From JBNNGK01 sp050268245 (GTDB lineage Bacteria > Pseudomonadota > Gammaproteobacteria > Enterobacterales > Enterobacteriaceae), in the NCBI RefSeq assembly GCF_050268245.1, contig NZ_JBNNGK010000001.1, positions 124,001-188,000 on the forward strand: DNA of 64,000 nt. Direction: 5' to 3'. The notes under the pieces are model-generated. The model did not search any database and was not told the origin of the DNA. It saw nothing but the letters and a program-made list of their open reading frames with translations. The first letter of the stretch is position 1. Each line of letters opens with the position of its first letter. Shown piece by piece: positions 44,320-53,459 of this stretch. The position numbers and the translations under genes were made by a program.

Positions 44320-46464
44320 ATGGAAAAAATACTCACGGTATGCCCTTACTGCGGCTCCGGCTGCAAACTTAATTTGCTGGTGGAAAACGGTCGGATAGTC
44401 GGCGCTGAAGGTGCCAACGGCGTCACCAATCAAGGTGAATTATGCCTAAAAGGCTATTACGGCTGGGACTTCCTGAATGATACCCAACTGCTAACACCTC
44501 GCTTACGCCAACCAATGATTCGCCGCCAACGGGGCGGCGCGCTAGAACCCGTCAGTTGGGAAGAGGCTATTCGCTACACCAGCGAACGGATGGCGGCTAT
44601 CAAGGCACAGCATGGCGCTCAATCGATCATGGTAACCGGCTCGTCACGCGGGCCAGGCAATGAAACCAATTATCTGATGCAAAAATTCGTTCGTGCCGTG
44701 TTGGGCAGCAACAATATCGACTGCTGCGCACGGGTGTGCCACGGCCCTTCTGTCGCCGGTTTACAGGCGACGTTGGGTAACGGTGCCATGAGCAATTCAA
44801 TAGCAGAGATCGAAAACAGCGACTGTTTGCTGATCTTTGGCTACAACGCGGCCGATTCACACCCGATCGTCGCCAGACGTATCCTAAAAGCCAAACAAAA
44901 CGGCGCCAAAATTATTGTTTGCGATCCACGTCATATTGAAACCGCCCGTCTCGCCGATCTCTGGCTGCCGCTGCGTAACGGTAGCAACATGGCACTGGTT
45001 AACGGTTTAGCGCACGTGATCATTGAGGAAGGCTTATACGATCGTCAGTTCGTCGCGCAGCATACCGAAGGATTTGAGGCGTTTCGCTGCATCGTTTCAC
45101 GCTACACGCCTCAGTATGTATCTGAGATTACCGGCCTGCCAGCACAACAAATTCGTGATGCCGCGGTGATGTACGCCAACGCCAGCAATGCCACTCTGCT
45201 GTGGGGCATGGGCGTCACGCAGTGGGGGCAAGGCGTCGAGGTGGTCAAAGGCCTTGCCGGATTAGCACTGTTAACCGGTAATCTGGGGCGGCCAAACGTG
45301 GGTGTCGGGCCAGTACGTGGGCAAAATAACGTTCAAGGTGCCTGTGATATGGGTGCTTTACCGAATACCTTCCCCGGTTATCAATCGGTGAGCGACGAAG
45401 CCGTGCGGGAAAAATTCGCGGCAACCTGGGGAGTGCCGGCTCTGAGTGGCGAAATCGGCTGCGCCATCACCGACGTACCCCATAAGGCACTTAATGGTGA
45501 GTTGAAAGCCTATTACATCATGGGCGAAGATCCGTTACAGACCGAGCCGGATCTTTCCCTCATGCGCCAGGCATTTAATGAACTGGAACTGATCGTCGTC
45601 CAGGATATTTTTATGACGAAAACCGCCGCCATGGCAGACGTTATCCTACCGGCGACCTCATGGGGGGAACACGAAGGCGTCTATACCAGCGCCGATCGCG
45701 GTTTCCAACACTTTGCCAAAGCCGTTGAGCCACAAGGCGACGTCAAGACTGACTGGCAGATCATCAGTTTGCTGTCGAGTGCGCTCGGGTATCCGATGCA
45801 TTACGATAATACCGAACAAATCTGGGACGAAATGCGGGCACTATGCCCACTCTTTGCCGGTGCCAGTTACGACAAATTGGCAGGCTTTGGCTATGTGCAA
45901 TGGCCATGCCCTGACGAGCCCCACCCCGGTACCTCTTATCTGTATCACGGTAATCAATTTTCCCGCCCCGGTGGCAAAGCCTTGCTATGCACCAGTGAAT
46001 GGTTGCCGCCACAGGAAAAAACCGACCAAGAGTTTCCCTTCGTATTGTGTACGGTACGCGAAGTGGGGCATTACAGCTGTCGCTCGATGACCGGCAATTG
46101 TAGCGCGCTGCAAACGCTGGCTGACGAGCCGGGTTATGTGCAGATTAACCCTCAAGATGCCGAAGCCGTTGGTATCGAAGATCAACAGCTGGTGTGGGTG
46201 GCTTCACGCCGTGGCAAAGTCATCAGCCGCGCGGCGCTAAGCGAACGCATCAACCGGGGTGCCGTTTACATGACTTACCAATGGTGGATTGGCGCATGTA
46301 ACGAATTGACTTTGGATCATCTGGATCCCATTTCAAAAACGCCGGAGTACAAACACTGTGCCGTGCATCTGCTACCGATTATCGATCAGGAAGGTGCTGA
46401 AAGTTATGTGAAAACGGAGTATCAAGCGCTGAAAAACCGGCTGAAAAGTGCAGCGTTAGCCTAG
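44320..46464 (+). CDS. fdhF: Formate dehydrogenase H homologue with cysteine at the selenocysteine site
   Basis: A 714-residue molybdopterin enzyme colinear with E. coli FdhF (715), which oxidises formate to CO2 with a Mo-bis-MGD centre and one 4Fe-4S cluster (CPYCGSGC...LCLKGYYGWDF). At residue 140, where E. coli uses selenocysteine (TGA), the codon at 44737-44739 is TGC, giving CARVCHGPSVAG. No in-frame TGA occurs. Cysteine versions of the enzyme exist and are typically slower. The protein is the last gene of the aegA-hydN-fdhF operon, with AAGGAG nine bases before its ATG. No hydrogenase 3 genes are nearby. Confidence 0.95.
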   Translation: MEKILTVCPYCGSGCKLNLLVENGRIVGAEGANGVTNQGELCLKGYYGWDFLNDTQLLTPRLRQPMIRRQRGGALEPVSWEEAIRYTSERMAAIKAQHGAQSIMVTGSSRGPGNETNYLMQKFVRAVLGSNNIDCCARVCHGPSVAGLQATLGNGAMSNSIAEIENSDCLLIFGYNAADSHPIVARRILKAKQNGAKIIVCDPRHIETARLADLWLPLRNGSNMALVNGLAHVIIEEGLYDRQFVAQHTEGFEAFRCIVSRYTPQYVSEITGLPAQQIRDAAVMYANASNATLLWGMGVTQWGQGVEVVKGLAGLALLTGNLGRPNVGVGPVRGQNNVQGACDMGALPNTFPGYQSVSDEAVREKFAATWGVPALSGEIGCAITDVPHKALNGELKAYYIMGEDPLQTEPDLSLMRQAFNELELIVVQDIFMTKTAAMADVILPATSWGEHEGVYTSADRGFQHFAKAVEPQGDVKTDWQIISLLSSALGYPMHYDNTEQIWDEMRALCPLFAGASYDKLAGFGYVQWPCPDEPHPGTSYLYHGNQFSRPGGKALLCTSEWLPPQEKTDQEFPFVLCTVREVGHYSCRSMTGNCSALQTLADEPGYVQINPQDAEAVGIEDQQLVWVASRRGKVISRAALSERINRGAVYMTYQWWIGACNELTLDHLDPISKTPEYKHCAVHLLPIIDQEGAESYVKTEYQALKNRLKSAALA

Positions 46465-46470
46465 TCTGAC

Positions 46471-46497
46471 TCCGCACAGGTTGGCCACCTGTGCGGA
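46471..46497. terminator. Bidirectional hairpin between fdhF and phoX-like gene
   Basis: TCCGCACAGGT (46471-46481) and ACCTGTGCGGA (46487-46497) form a perfect 11-pair stem with a five-base loop in the 43-base gap between convergent stop codons. Confidence 0.7.
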
Positions 46498-46507
46498 TTA
46501 GTGAGGT

Positions 46508-48397
46508 TTATGCGCCGATGACGCCCCCGTCTTCACGGGTAATCATTAACACCGAAGAACGTGGGCGCGGGCTATTATTCGGGAAGTGTGAATCGCCTTC
46601 TTCGCCAGGATGCTGAACGTTAACGAACATCGTTTTATAATCCGGCGTAAAGGTAATTCCGGTCAGTTCACAGGATTTTGGCCCCACCATAAAGCGGCGA
46701 ATCTCTCCGCTTTGCGGATCGCCCACCAACATCTGATTATTCCCTTGCCCTTGATAATCGCCCTTATTGCTATACTTGCCATCGGTCAAGATCCACAGCC
46801 GTCCAGCATGGTCAAATCCCAAACCATCAGGGCTGTTAAAGGTGTTTTCTTCTGTGATATTCGGCGTGCCGCGATTCACACCTTGTGGATAGGCGATCGG
46901 GTTGCCGCAAAGGGCATAAATGTCCCAAGAGAAGTTTTCTGCCGCCGCATCGCCTCCCTCATCCCAACGAATGATTTGGCCATAAACATTTTTCGGCCGC
47001 GGATTAGCGGCATTCAATGGCATGCCTTCTTCGCCACGTTTACTGTTGTTAGTCAAGGTGCAGTAGGCACGCCCATCGTGCGGGTTAACAGCGATCCATT
47101 CTGGTCGATCCATTTTGGTTGCCCCCACCTGCGCCGCTGCTTTACGGGCAAAGATCAGCACTTCTGCTGCATCACGGAAGCCATTCTCCGGCGTCAGACC
47201 ATTTTTGCCGAATTCCAGTGCAATCCAACGTCCCGTGCCTTTTAGCGGCGTGCCGTTGGCGTCGCCGTCAAATTGAGCAACATAAAGCATACCGTCATCA
47301 AGCAGTCCGCGATTGTTCGCAGGATTGGCGATATCGACTTTCCCTTTCGATACGTATTTATAGATATGCTCACCACGTTCATCATCGCCCATATACACCA
47401 CTAAACGACCATCTTTTGCGACCGTCACCGCCGCATTTTCATGTTTGAAACGGCCCAGCGCGGTATGTTTGATCGGCGTCGAAGTGGGGTTCATCGGATC
47501 AATCTCAACGATCCAACCGTGGCGATTGAATTCATTGGGATTTTTTCCTACATCAAAACGGGCGTCAAAATCAGACCAGTTACGTTCTGGTTTGCTTGGA
47601 TCCAGCGTATAGCGTTGTTGTTCAGGTGTGGTTTTATAGTCCGCCTGCTGGGTGCCAAAATAGGTATCGTAGTTTTCCTCACACGTCAGGTAAGTCCCCC
47701 ACGGCGTTTTACCATTCGCACAGTTGCCGAAGGTGCCTAAAACCTTACGGCCAGAAGGATCGGCTGCGGTTTGCAACAGCGGGTGCCCTGCTGCCGGGCC
47801 ACTAAATTGCATTTCAGTATTTGCGGTAATACGGCGATTATAACGGGAAGGGCGCTCCACTTCCCAACGCTGGCTATCGCCAATACGTTTCACCGCAACA
47901 ATCGACACGCCGTGCGCCGCCTGGGATTTACGCACATCCTCCAGATTGATGGCTTTATCGCCGCCGTGGGCGAACAGATATTGCTCGTTAACGTATTCGT
48001 TGTTGATTGCCATCACGCCGTGATGCTCGTCAATCGGGAAGAAGCTCATGCCATCATTGTTGTCACCAAACTGTTTCTCTTGCTCGGCAGCGCTGTTTCC
48101 GCCATGCGGATCAAAGGCAACGGCCCCCTCAACCAACGGATCGCCCCATGAAATCAGTACGTCGGCTCGATAACCGGGCGCGATCGCCACTTCATCGGCG
48201 GTCGAGGCCGCAATTCCTTTGAAACCCAGCAGTTTATTGACCGGTAAGTTCTCGGCCAGCGCTTGCGTTGAAACACTCAAAATGCCACCACCGAGGAATC
48301 CTGCCAAGCCAACGGCACCCGCACTGCCCAATAGCAGCTTACGGCGAGTGGGGTCGATCAGACGATCGGCATTGAGTTGCTCAATTTTATTGGTCAT
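46508..48397 (-). CDS. PhoX-family (DUF839) Tat-exported phosphatase-like protein
   Basis: A 629-residue secreted protein of the PhoX/DUF839 family, whose studied members are calcium- and iron-dependent alkaline phosphatases. It has a twin-arginine signal (PTRRKLLLGSAGAVGLAGFL, residues 16-35) and cleavage near ALA-EN, so it should be exported folded. Family segments include WGTYLTCEENYDTYFG, RHGWIVEIDP, YMGDDERGEHIYKYVS, FNSPDGLGFD and CELTGITFTPD. No phosphate-responsive Pho box was recognised. Function beyond phosphomonoester hydrolysis is not evident, and it is the outermost gene of the accessory block before folA. Confidence 0.85.
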   Translation of the reverse strand: MTNKIEQLNADRLIDPTRRKLLLGSAGAVGLAGFLGGGILSVSTQALAENLPVNKLLGFKGIAASTADEVAIAPGYRADVLISWGDPLVEGAVAFDPHGGNSAAEQEKQFGDNNDGMSFFPIDEHHGVMAINNEYVNEQYLFAHGGDKAINLEDVRKSQAAHGVSIVAVKRIGDSQRWEVERPSRYNRRITANTEMQFSGPAAGHPLLQTAADPSGRKVLGTFGNCANGKTPWGTYLTCEENYDTYFGTQQADYKTTPEQQRYTLDPSKPERNWSDFDARFDVGKNPNEFNRHGWIVEIDPMNPTSTPIKHTALGRFKHENAAVTVAKDGRLVVYMGDDERGEHIYKYVSKGKVDIANPANNRGLLDDGMLYVAQFDGDANGTPLKGTGRWIALEFGKNGLTPENGFRDAAEVLIFARKAAAQVGATKMDRPEWIAVNPHDGRAYCTLTNNSKRGEEGMPLNAANPRPKNVYGQIIRWDEGGDAAAENFSWDIYALCGNPIAYPQGVNRGTPNITEENTFNSPDGLGFDHAGRLWILTDGKYSNKGDYQGQGNNQMLVGDPQSGEIRRFMVGPKSCELTGITFTPDYKTMFVNVQHPGEEGDSHFPNNSPRPRSSVLMITREDGGVIGA

Positions 48398-48737
48398 GAT
48401 TTTAGCTTCCTGTTAGACATCGCCACGAATAATGTTCACCAGAGTTGCCGAGGCGCTCAAAGTTGGGCTTCATACTAATCAGGAAGTGTGACGAAAATGT
48501 TACAAATTTAATCGATGAGAGAATTAAGGCGAGAGAAACAGCAAGGGCGCAATTGCTTGCGCCCTACAGACGGTAGACAAAACGTGTTATTAGACAGAAC
48601 ACGGGTCGTGGTGGCGTAAGCCCGCGCAGCGCCCCTCGTTATGCCAGACTCAGGTCGCTCGTGCCATCAGACGATGAACGTCATTGGCATTGTCATAACC
48701 CCCGCGGACATCAAAGCCGCGTGAAATCTGCGACCGT
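48398..48737. other. folA-phoX spacer with terminator hairpin at 48544-48565
   Basis: No gene is visible. AGGGCGCAA (48544-48552) and TTGCGCCCT (48557-48565) form a nine-pair stem that may terminate folA transcription on the minus strand. The region 48600-48735 between hairpin and folA is unassigned. The phoX-side part should contain its promoter. Confidence 0.45.
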
Positions 48738-49220
48738 TTAGCGACGTTCTAAAATCTCAAAGCAGTAGCTGTGCGAGTTCTGCTCATCTGCATCATGAAA
48801 TTCACTGAACGATGTTTCCCACTCATCCGGCTCGTAGTCGGGAAAATGGGTATCGCCACCGATTTCAGCATCTATATGCGTCAAGTACATGCGATTGGCG
48901 CGTGCCAAAAATTGAGTGTAAATACGCCCACCGCCCATCACCATCACTTCGGCCACATCACCGGCAGCCGCCAAAGCCTCATCCAATGAGCTGACCCAAG
49001 TTACGCCGGTTTCACTGCCCGGCCGACTACTCAAAACGATGTTATGGCGGCCGGGCAACGGGCGACCGATTGATTCAAAGGTTTTACGGCCCATAATGAC
49101 CGGCTTATTCAACGTGTTACGTTTGAACCACGCCAAATCTGCCGGGAGGTGCCACGGCATGGTATTTTCCATACCGATTACACGATCTGCCGCCAAGGCA
49201 GCGATCAGGCTGATAATCAT
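48738..49220 (-). CDS. folA: Dihydrofolate reductase
   Basis: A 160-residue NADPH-dependent enzyme that reduces dihydrofolate to tetrahydrofolate, the target of trimethoprim. It is colinear with E. coli FolA with one extra residue at the N-terminus (MIISLIAALA). The catalytic aspartate lies in LPADLAWFKRNTL, and VMGGGRIY and HFPDYEPDEWE are intact. No known trimethoprim-resistance change is obvious. In E. coli folA is close to apaH; here the purine block separates them. Confidence 0.97.
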   Translation of the reverse strand: MIISLIAALAADRVIGMENTMPWHLPADLAWFKRNTLNKPVIMGRKTFESIGRPLPGRHNIVLSSRPGSETGVTWVSSLDEALAAAGDVAEVMVMGGGRIYTQFLARANRMYLTHIDAEIGGDTHFPDYEPDEWETSFSEFHDADEQNSHSYCFEILERR

Positions 49221-49551
49221 TGTTTAACCCTGTGTATGCCCAATAGATGTCAAGTTGCAGGCAGGCGGCAACTGAATGAACCCACGGAAGCTTGGCCTAC
49301 CCAATGACCGGAGTGGCAAATCTGCACTAGCAGATTTGATCGCGGTTTGCAGCGCCCCGCAGGGGAGAGGCCCACGGATGAGCCTGTTACTAAAGCCACC
49401 CCACACCCCGGCAACGTGAAAGAAGGAGAGTGAGGGTAGCAAGATGGGTGACACTATACGTAAAGCCCTATCAGCCGTCGATAGGGCAAACAAGCAATAT
49501 GAATATATAAGACAGCTCTTATCAGAGCAGCTAATAATTACCATTAATAAG
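49221..49551. repeat. folA/yjjB spacer with degenerate TATACCC-family repeat
   Basis: About 49225-49320 resembles the intergenic repeat family (GCCCAATAGATGTCAAGTTGCAGG, then GGCGGCAACTGAATGAA and GACCGGAGTG), but the ends are eroded. GCCCTATC (49465-49472) and GATAGGGC (49480-49487) form an eight-pair hairpin that could end yjjPB transcription. No gene is visible. Confidence 0.5.
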
Positions 49552-50016
49552 CTAAACGCTCGGACGCTTGCGATACAGCCATAAACCGGGCAGAGACAGG
49601 CCGATCGACAAGGCGCCAACAATAAAACATGCCTTAAGAAAGTTAGTCACCATCACCGCCATTAACGCTTCGTTATAACCAAGGTGCGAGATCTCCACCA
49701 CCGACAGCATGGCCGTATACGCGGGAATACCGGGGAACATCGGGATCACCGCCGCCACGGTAAACACTTTTGGATGGGCCAATAACCAACGTGACCAATA
49801 TATGCCAATAATACCTATCAGGATTGCAGCCAGAAACGATGCCCATTCAATATTCAGCCCACCAGACATCATTAACATCCGCGAACCGTGGCCAATCGCA
49901 CCAAGCAATGCGCAATAACGTAGCGCCCGCGAGGGCACATTAAATACCATGGCAAACCCCAGTGCGGGCACCGCAGCTAACAACATGTCCTGTAATAACG
50001 CCCAGAGTAAATTCAT
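49552..50016 (-). CDS. yjjB: YjjB, ThrE-family exporter subunit
   Basis: A 154-residue membrane protein colinear with E. coli YjjB, with about five hydrophobic segments (MLLAAVPALGFAMVFNVP near the start; PKVFTVAAVIPMFPGI). YjjP and YjjB together form a two-part transporter of the ThrE/threonine-serine exporter fold, reported in E. coli as a succinate exporter. ATG 50016 overlaps the yjjP stop as ATGA and matches the family start; the longer frame runs into yjjP. Confidence 0.92.
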   Translation of the reverse strand: MNLLWALLQDMLLAAVPALGFAMVFNVPSRALRYCALLGAIGHGSRMLMMSGGLNIEWASFLAAILIGIIGIYWSRWLLAHPKVFTVAAVIPMFPGIPAYTAMLSVVEISHLGYNEALMAVMVTNFLKACFIVGALSIGLSLPGLWLYRKRPSV

Positions 50017-50807
50017 GACCACCCCTGCAGATCCCATAACGACATCGCCATCACGACTCCAATACAGGTAGCCAGCGTCAGCAAGCTCGCCATCGCCCAA
50101 CGAGCCAGCCCAGTATTAACGTGGCCTTTGAACATATCGGCTACTGCATTAATCAGCGGAAAACCAGGCACCAACAGCAATACGCTGGCCGCCATGGCCA
50201 CACTGGCGGTCTGGCTAAAGATCGGCAAGCGCAACAGTAAACCGGATACCGAAGTCGCAACGAACGCCGTCAGGCAGAAGTTAATCAATGGATTCATGTG
50301 TCGTGCGGTCAACACCTGCCGTACGAACATCGCCAGTCCACTGGCGACAAAGGTGACGGCAAAGGCATCAGGTTCCCCGCCGTTGAGCATACTGAAACAG
50401 CCGCAAGACAGCGCCACCATCAGCACCACTAACCAACGCGGATAACGCAGCGGGCGGATTTTATCGAAGCGTTTCGCTACCTCATGCACATCCGCAATAC
50501 GGTGCTCAGCCAAAATAACAATGTGCTGCACTTCAGTGACTATTTGCATATTTATGCCCCGATCGGCATTCTTGCGTGTGGTGGTCAGGCAGGCGCCGTG
50601 ACTGATAGTCGTCAGTACCACCGCGTTGGCAGAAATTGAGCTTTCCACGCTATCCATACCCAACGCTAGCCCGAGCCGCGTTGACAGTTGTTCAACCACC
50701 ATACTTTCCGCCCCGTGCTGTAACAGCAGTAATGCACATTGAATACACAGCCGGGTGATTTCTCGTTGTTGCCGGTTAGCTTCCGGCAGCGTTGCTTGCT
50801 GTTTCAT
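50013..50807 (-). CDS. yjjP: YjjP, ThrE-family exporter subunit
   Basis: A 264-residue protein colinear with E. coli YjjP (256). A cytosolic N-terminal domain (CIQCALLLLQHGAESMVVEQL, GMDSVESSIS) precedes about five membrane segments ending VPGFPLINAVADMFKGHVNTG. It pairs with YjjB, whose start codon overlaps its stop by four bases. It diverges from the LysE-family gene. Confidence 0.93.
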   Translation of the reverse strand: MKQQATLPEANRQQREITRLCIQCALLLLQHGAESMVVEQLSTRLGLALGMDSVESSISANAVVLTTISHGACLTTTRKNADRGINMQIVTEVQHIVILAEHRIADVHEVAKRFDKIRPLRYPRWLVVLMVALSCGCFSMLNGGEPDAFAVTFVASGLAMFVRQVLTARHMNPLINFCLTAFVATSVSGLLLRLPIFSQTASVAMAASVLLLVPGFPLINAVADMFKGHVNTGLARWAMASLLTLATCIGVVMAMSLWDLQGWS

Positions 50808-50935
50808 ACCGCACCGTACTTCGCCCTGAATGAATGTTCATCATATTGCTTAATATGCCTGCAATGGATTGATGCGCATCAGGGTCAGCGACGTTATTAT
50901 CAGCGTCATGACGTATTTTTATTGGGATTGTGACC

Positions 50936-51550
50936 ATGCTTGAAACCTCGCTGTTTGTGGCCGGGATCGCCACCTTGGGAATGCTATCGCCGGGGCCGGA
51001 CTTTTTCTTGGTGATCAAGAATGCCGCCCGTTATCAACGTTTGGCTGCCATGATGACGGCACTTGGCGTGATTTGCGGCGTCGCGACCCATATGTCGTAT
51101 TGCGTTGCCGGGCTGGCGGTAGTGATTACCACCACGCCTTGGCTGTTTAACTTATTAAAATACGCCGGGGCGATATACCTTATTTGGGTCGGCATTCAGG
51201 CATTGCTGTCGCGGGGTGGCAGTAAAATGAACGTCAGTACGCTATCGCCGCAGCAGACCAGCCTGAAAAGTGCCTTCGTACAGGGCTACCTGTGTAATTT
51301 ATTGAACCCAAAAGCCACGCTGTTCTTCTTAGCGGTGTTCACCCAGGTATTACAGATCGATTCCGGGATTAACGAAAAGCTGTGGTATGCGGGGATTATT
51401 CTTGGCCTGTCGATGATGTGGTGGCCTGCGCTGGTTCTACTGATTCAGAGCGGGCCAATGCGGCGCGGTCTGGAAAAAACGCAAAAAATTGTCGATAAAC
51501 TACTGGGCGGGATGCTCATTGCCTTGGGCATTAAAGTCGCCCTCAGTTAA
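50936..51550 (+). CDS. LysE/RhtB-family amino acid exporter
   Basis: A 204-residue inner-membrane protein with about six hydrophobic segments. The family signature GMLSPGPDFFLVIKNAARY is present near residue 15, and GYLCNLLNPKATLFFLAVFTQ lies in the middle. Members export homoserine, threonine, lysine or similar amino acids; the substrate cannot be read from sequence. ATG 50936 is preferred to GTG 50930. A GGGGCGGCA/TGCCGCCCC hairpin (51563-51586) follows. Confidence 0.85.
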   Translation: MLETSLFVAGIATLGMLSPGPDFFLVIKNAARYQRLAAMMTALGVICGVATHMSYCVAGLAVVITTTPWLFNLLKYAGAIYLIWVGIQALLSRGGSKMNVSTLSPQQTSLKSAFVQGYLCNLLNPKATLFFLAVFTQVLQIDSGINEKLWYAGIILGLSMMWWPALVLLIQSGPMRRGLEKTQKIVDKLLGGMLIALGIKVALS

Positions 51551-51562
51551 GCCAACGCTCAG

Positions 51563-51586
51563 GGGGCGGCAAAACAATGCCGCCCC
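51563..51586. terminator. Hairpin between LysE-family gene and kefC
   Basis: GGGGCGGCA and TGCCGCCCC form a nine-pair stem with a six-base loop between convergent genes. Confidence 0.65.
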
Positions 51587-51605
51587 TCTCCTCACGATTG
51601 ACGCG

Positions 51606-53459
51606 TTACCCTTTGGTGGCCACGCTGTCTTCCTCCGGTGCTTTGCCATCAATACTGCCACGCCAACCGGTCTGCTGCTCGCGCACCAGCCGCGTTTGAT
51701 CCTGTTCGATAGCATTGCTGAGCATTTCCTTCGCCCGCTGCAAGGTGGCGATACGGAATTCGGTATCCTCGTAATTTTCCATCATTGCTTCCAGCATTTG
51801 CCGGTTATAACGGCGGAAAGTATCCGCTTTTTCCCGCGCTTCATAGGCGTCTAGCCCAAGCAGTTCCAGCGTTTTTCGGCCAACCCGCAGCGAACTTTCG
51901 AACGTTTCACGCTCTGAGCTTTCCACCCCCAACTGACGCAGTTGATACCAGTGATCCACGTCGCGGGCTCGCGCCACGATCTTAAGATGCGGAAAGTGGT
52001 GTTTCGCCAACTCAGTCAATTGCAGGTTAGCGTCAACGTCATCAATCGCATTGATCAACACACTGGCATGTTGCGCCCCGGCCGCTTCCAGTAGATCAAC
52101 GCGAGTCGCATCACCATAGAACACTTTGGTGCCAAATTTACGCAATGTTTCGATGTGGTCGGGATCGTGATCTAATATCACCGCGTGAACATCGTTAGCC
52201 AACAGTAAACGACCGGCTATCTGCCCAAAACGACCAAAACCGGCGATGATCACGCTGGCATTCTCATCATCAATCACATCGGCCGGGCGTTCATCTCTCG
52301 GCGCACTTTTCGCCAGTCGGGCGGCGATAACTAACAGCAACGGCGTCGCGGCCATAGACAGTGCCACCGCTAAAGTCAGTGATTTCGCCCAATCCTGCGG
52401 CAACACGCCCGACATTTGCGCGGCACCGAAAATCACAAACGCAAATTCACTCCCTTGTCCAAGCAAGATGGCAAACAGCCCGCGCTGACGCTTTGGCACG
52501 CCCAACACCGGCGCAACCAGCCATAACATCGCGGCTTTCAACAACATGAAGCCCAGTAACAATGAGGCGATCAACAACGGGTGGCTAAACAAGGTGCCAA
52601 AATCAATCGACATGCCAACACCGATGAAAAACAGACCGAGCAATAATCCCTTAAACGGCTGGATATCGCTTTCTAGCGCATGACGGTATTCGGAACTGGC
52701 CAACAGCACACCCGCAAGGAATGCCCCCATCGCCATCGATAACCCGGCCATTTCCAGCAAAATACCGAAGCCGAATACCAAAAACAGCGCCACGGCACTA
52801 AAGACTTCGCGCATACCGGAGCGCGCAACAAAATGCAGCAGCGGCCGCGTGACATAGCGACCCAGTAATACCACCAGCGCCAATGCCCCAACCACTTTCG
52901 CCGCTGACAGTGCGAACGCGCCTGCCGTGGTTTCCGCCCCACTGTTGGCCAACAGCGGGATCATCGCCACCAGCGGAATCGCAGCAATATCCTGGAACAG
53001 CAACACCGCAAACGCGCTACGGCCAACCGGTGAAGACGTCAGGTTGCGTTCACTCATTGCCTGCATGGCAATCGCGGTGGAAGAAAGCGCCAGCGTCAGG
53101 CCAATCAAGAGCGCTACTTTCCAATCCAGCCCCAGGAAGTAACAAAAGGCGCTCAATACCAGGCCACAACAGCTCATTTGTAACCCGCCGCCGCCAAACA
53201 CCGAGGCTCGCAGCGTCCAAAGCCGTTTCGGATCGAGTTCCAAGCCGATGATAAACAGCATCAGCACCACGCCAATTTCAGCGAAGGTCAGAATGGATTC
53301 CGCATCCGATACCAGCTTCAATCCCCACGGGCCAATAATACAACCGGCGATCAAATAGCCCAGTACCGACCCCAAGCCCAGACGCACCGCAATCGGCACC
53401 AGCAACCCGGCCGATCCCAAATAGATCAGGCCTTCAATCATCATGCCGTGATTATCCAT
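51606..53459 (-). CDS. kefC: Glutathione-regulated potassium-efflux antiporter KefC
   Basis: A 617-residue K+/H+ antiporter of the CPA2 family that protects against electrophiles. The N-terminal half is a multi-spanning membrane domain (GSVLGYLIAGCIIGPWGL; IGVVLMLFIIGLELDP; LLFQDIAAIPLVAMIPLL). The C-terminal half has a KTN/RCK NAD-binding domain starting VIIAGFGRFGQIAG. Glutathione holds it closed and glutathione adducts open it. Its 5' end overlaps the kefF 3' end by eight bases; kefF encodes its activating subunit. Confidence 0.96.
   Translation of the reverse strand: MDNHGMMIEGLIYLGSAGLLVPIAVRLGLGSVLGYLIAGCIIGPWGLKLVSDAESILTFAEIGVVLMLFIIGLELDPKRLWTLRASVFGGGGLQMSCCGLVLSAFCYFLGLDWKVALLIGLTLALSSTAIAMQAMSERNLTSSPVGRSAFAVLLFQDIAAIPLVAMIPLLANSGAETTAGAFALSAAKVVGALALVVLLGRYVTRPLLHFVARSGMREVFSAVALFLVFGFGILLEMAGLSMAMGAFLAGVLLASSEYRHALESDIQPFKGLLLGLFFIGVGMSIDFGTLFSHPLLIASLLLGFMLLKAAMLWLVAPVLGVPKRQRGLFAILLGQGSEFAFVIFGAAQMSGVLPQDWAKSLTLAVALSMAATPLLLVIAARLAKSAPRDERPADVIDDENASVIIAGFGRFGQIAGRLLLANDVHAVILDHDPDHIETLRKFGTKVFYGDATRVDLLEAAGAQHASVLINAIDDVDANLQLTELAKHHFPHLKIVARARDVDHWYQLRQLGVESSERETFESSLRVGRKTLELLGLDAYEAREKADTFRRYNRQMLEAMMENYEDTEFRIATLQRAKEMLSNAIEQDQTRLVREQQTGWRGSIDGKAPEEDSVATKG

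Noticed and set aside
44737..44739. Possible misread selenocysteine codon in fdhF
   Set aside because: The codon is clearly TGC, not TGA, and the frame is continuous, so no recoding needs to be assumed.
21054..48737. Accessory block as a prophage or integrative element
   Set aside because: No integrase, tRNA, direct repeats at the edges or transfer genes were found; the gene content is purely metabolic.
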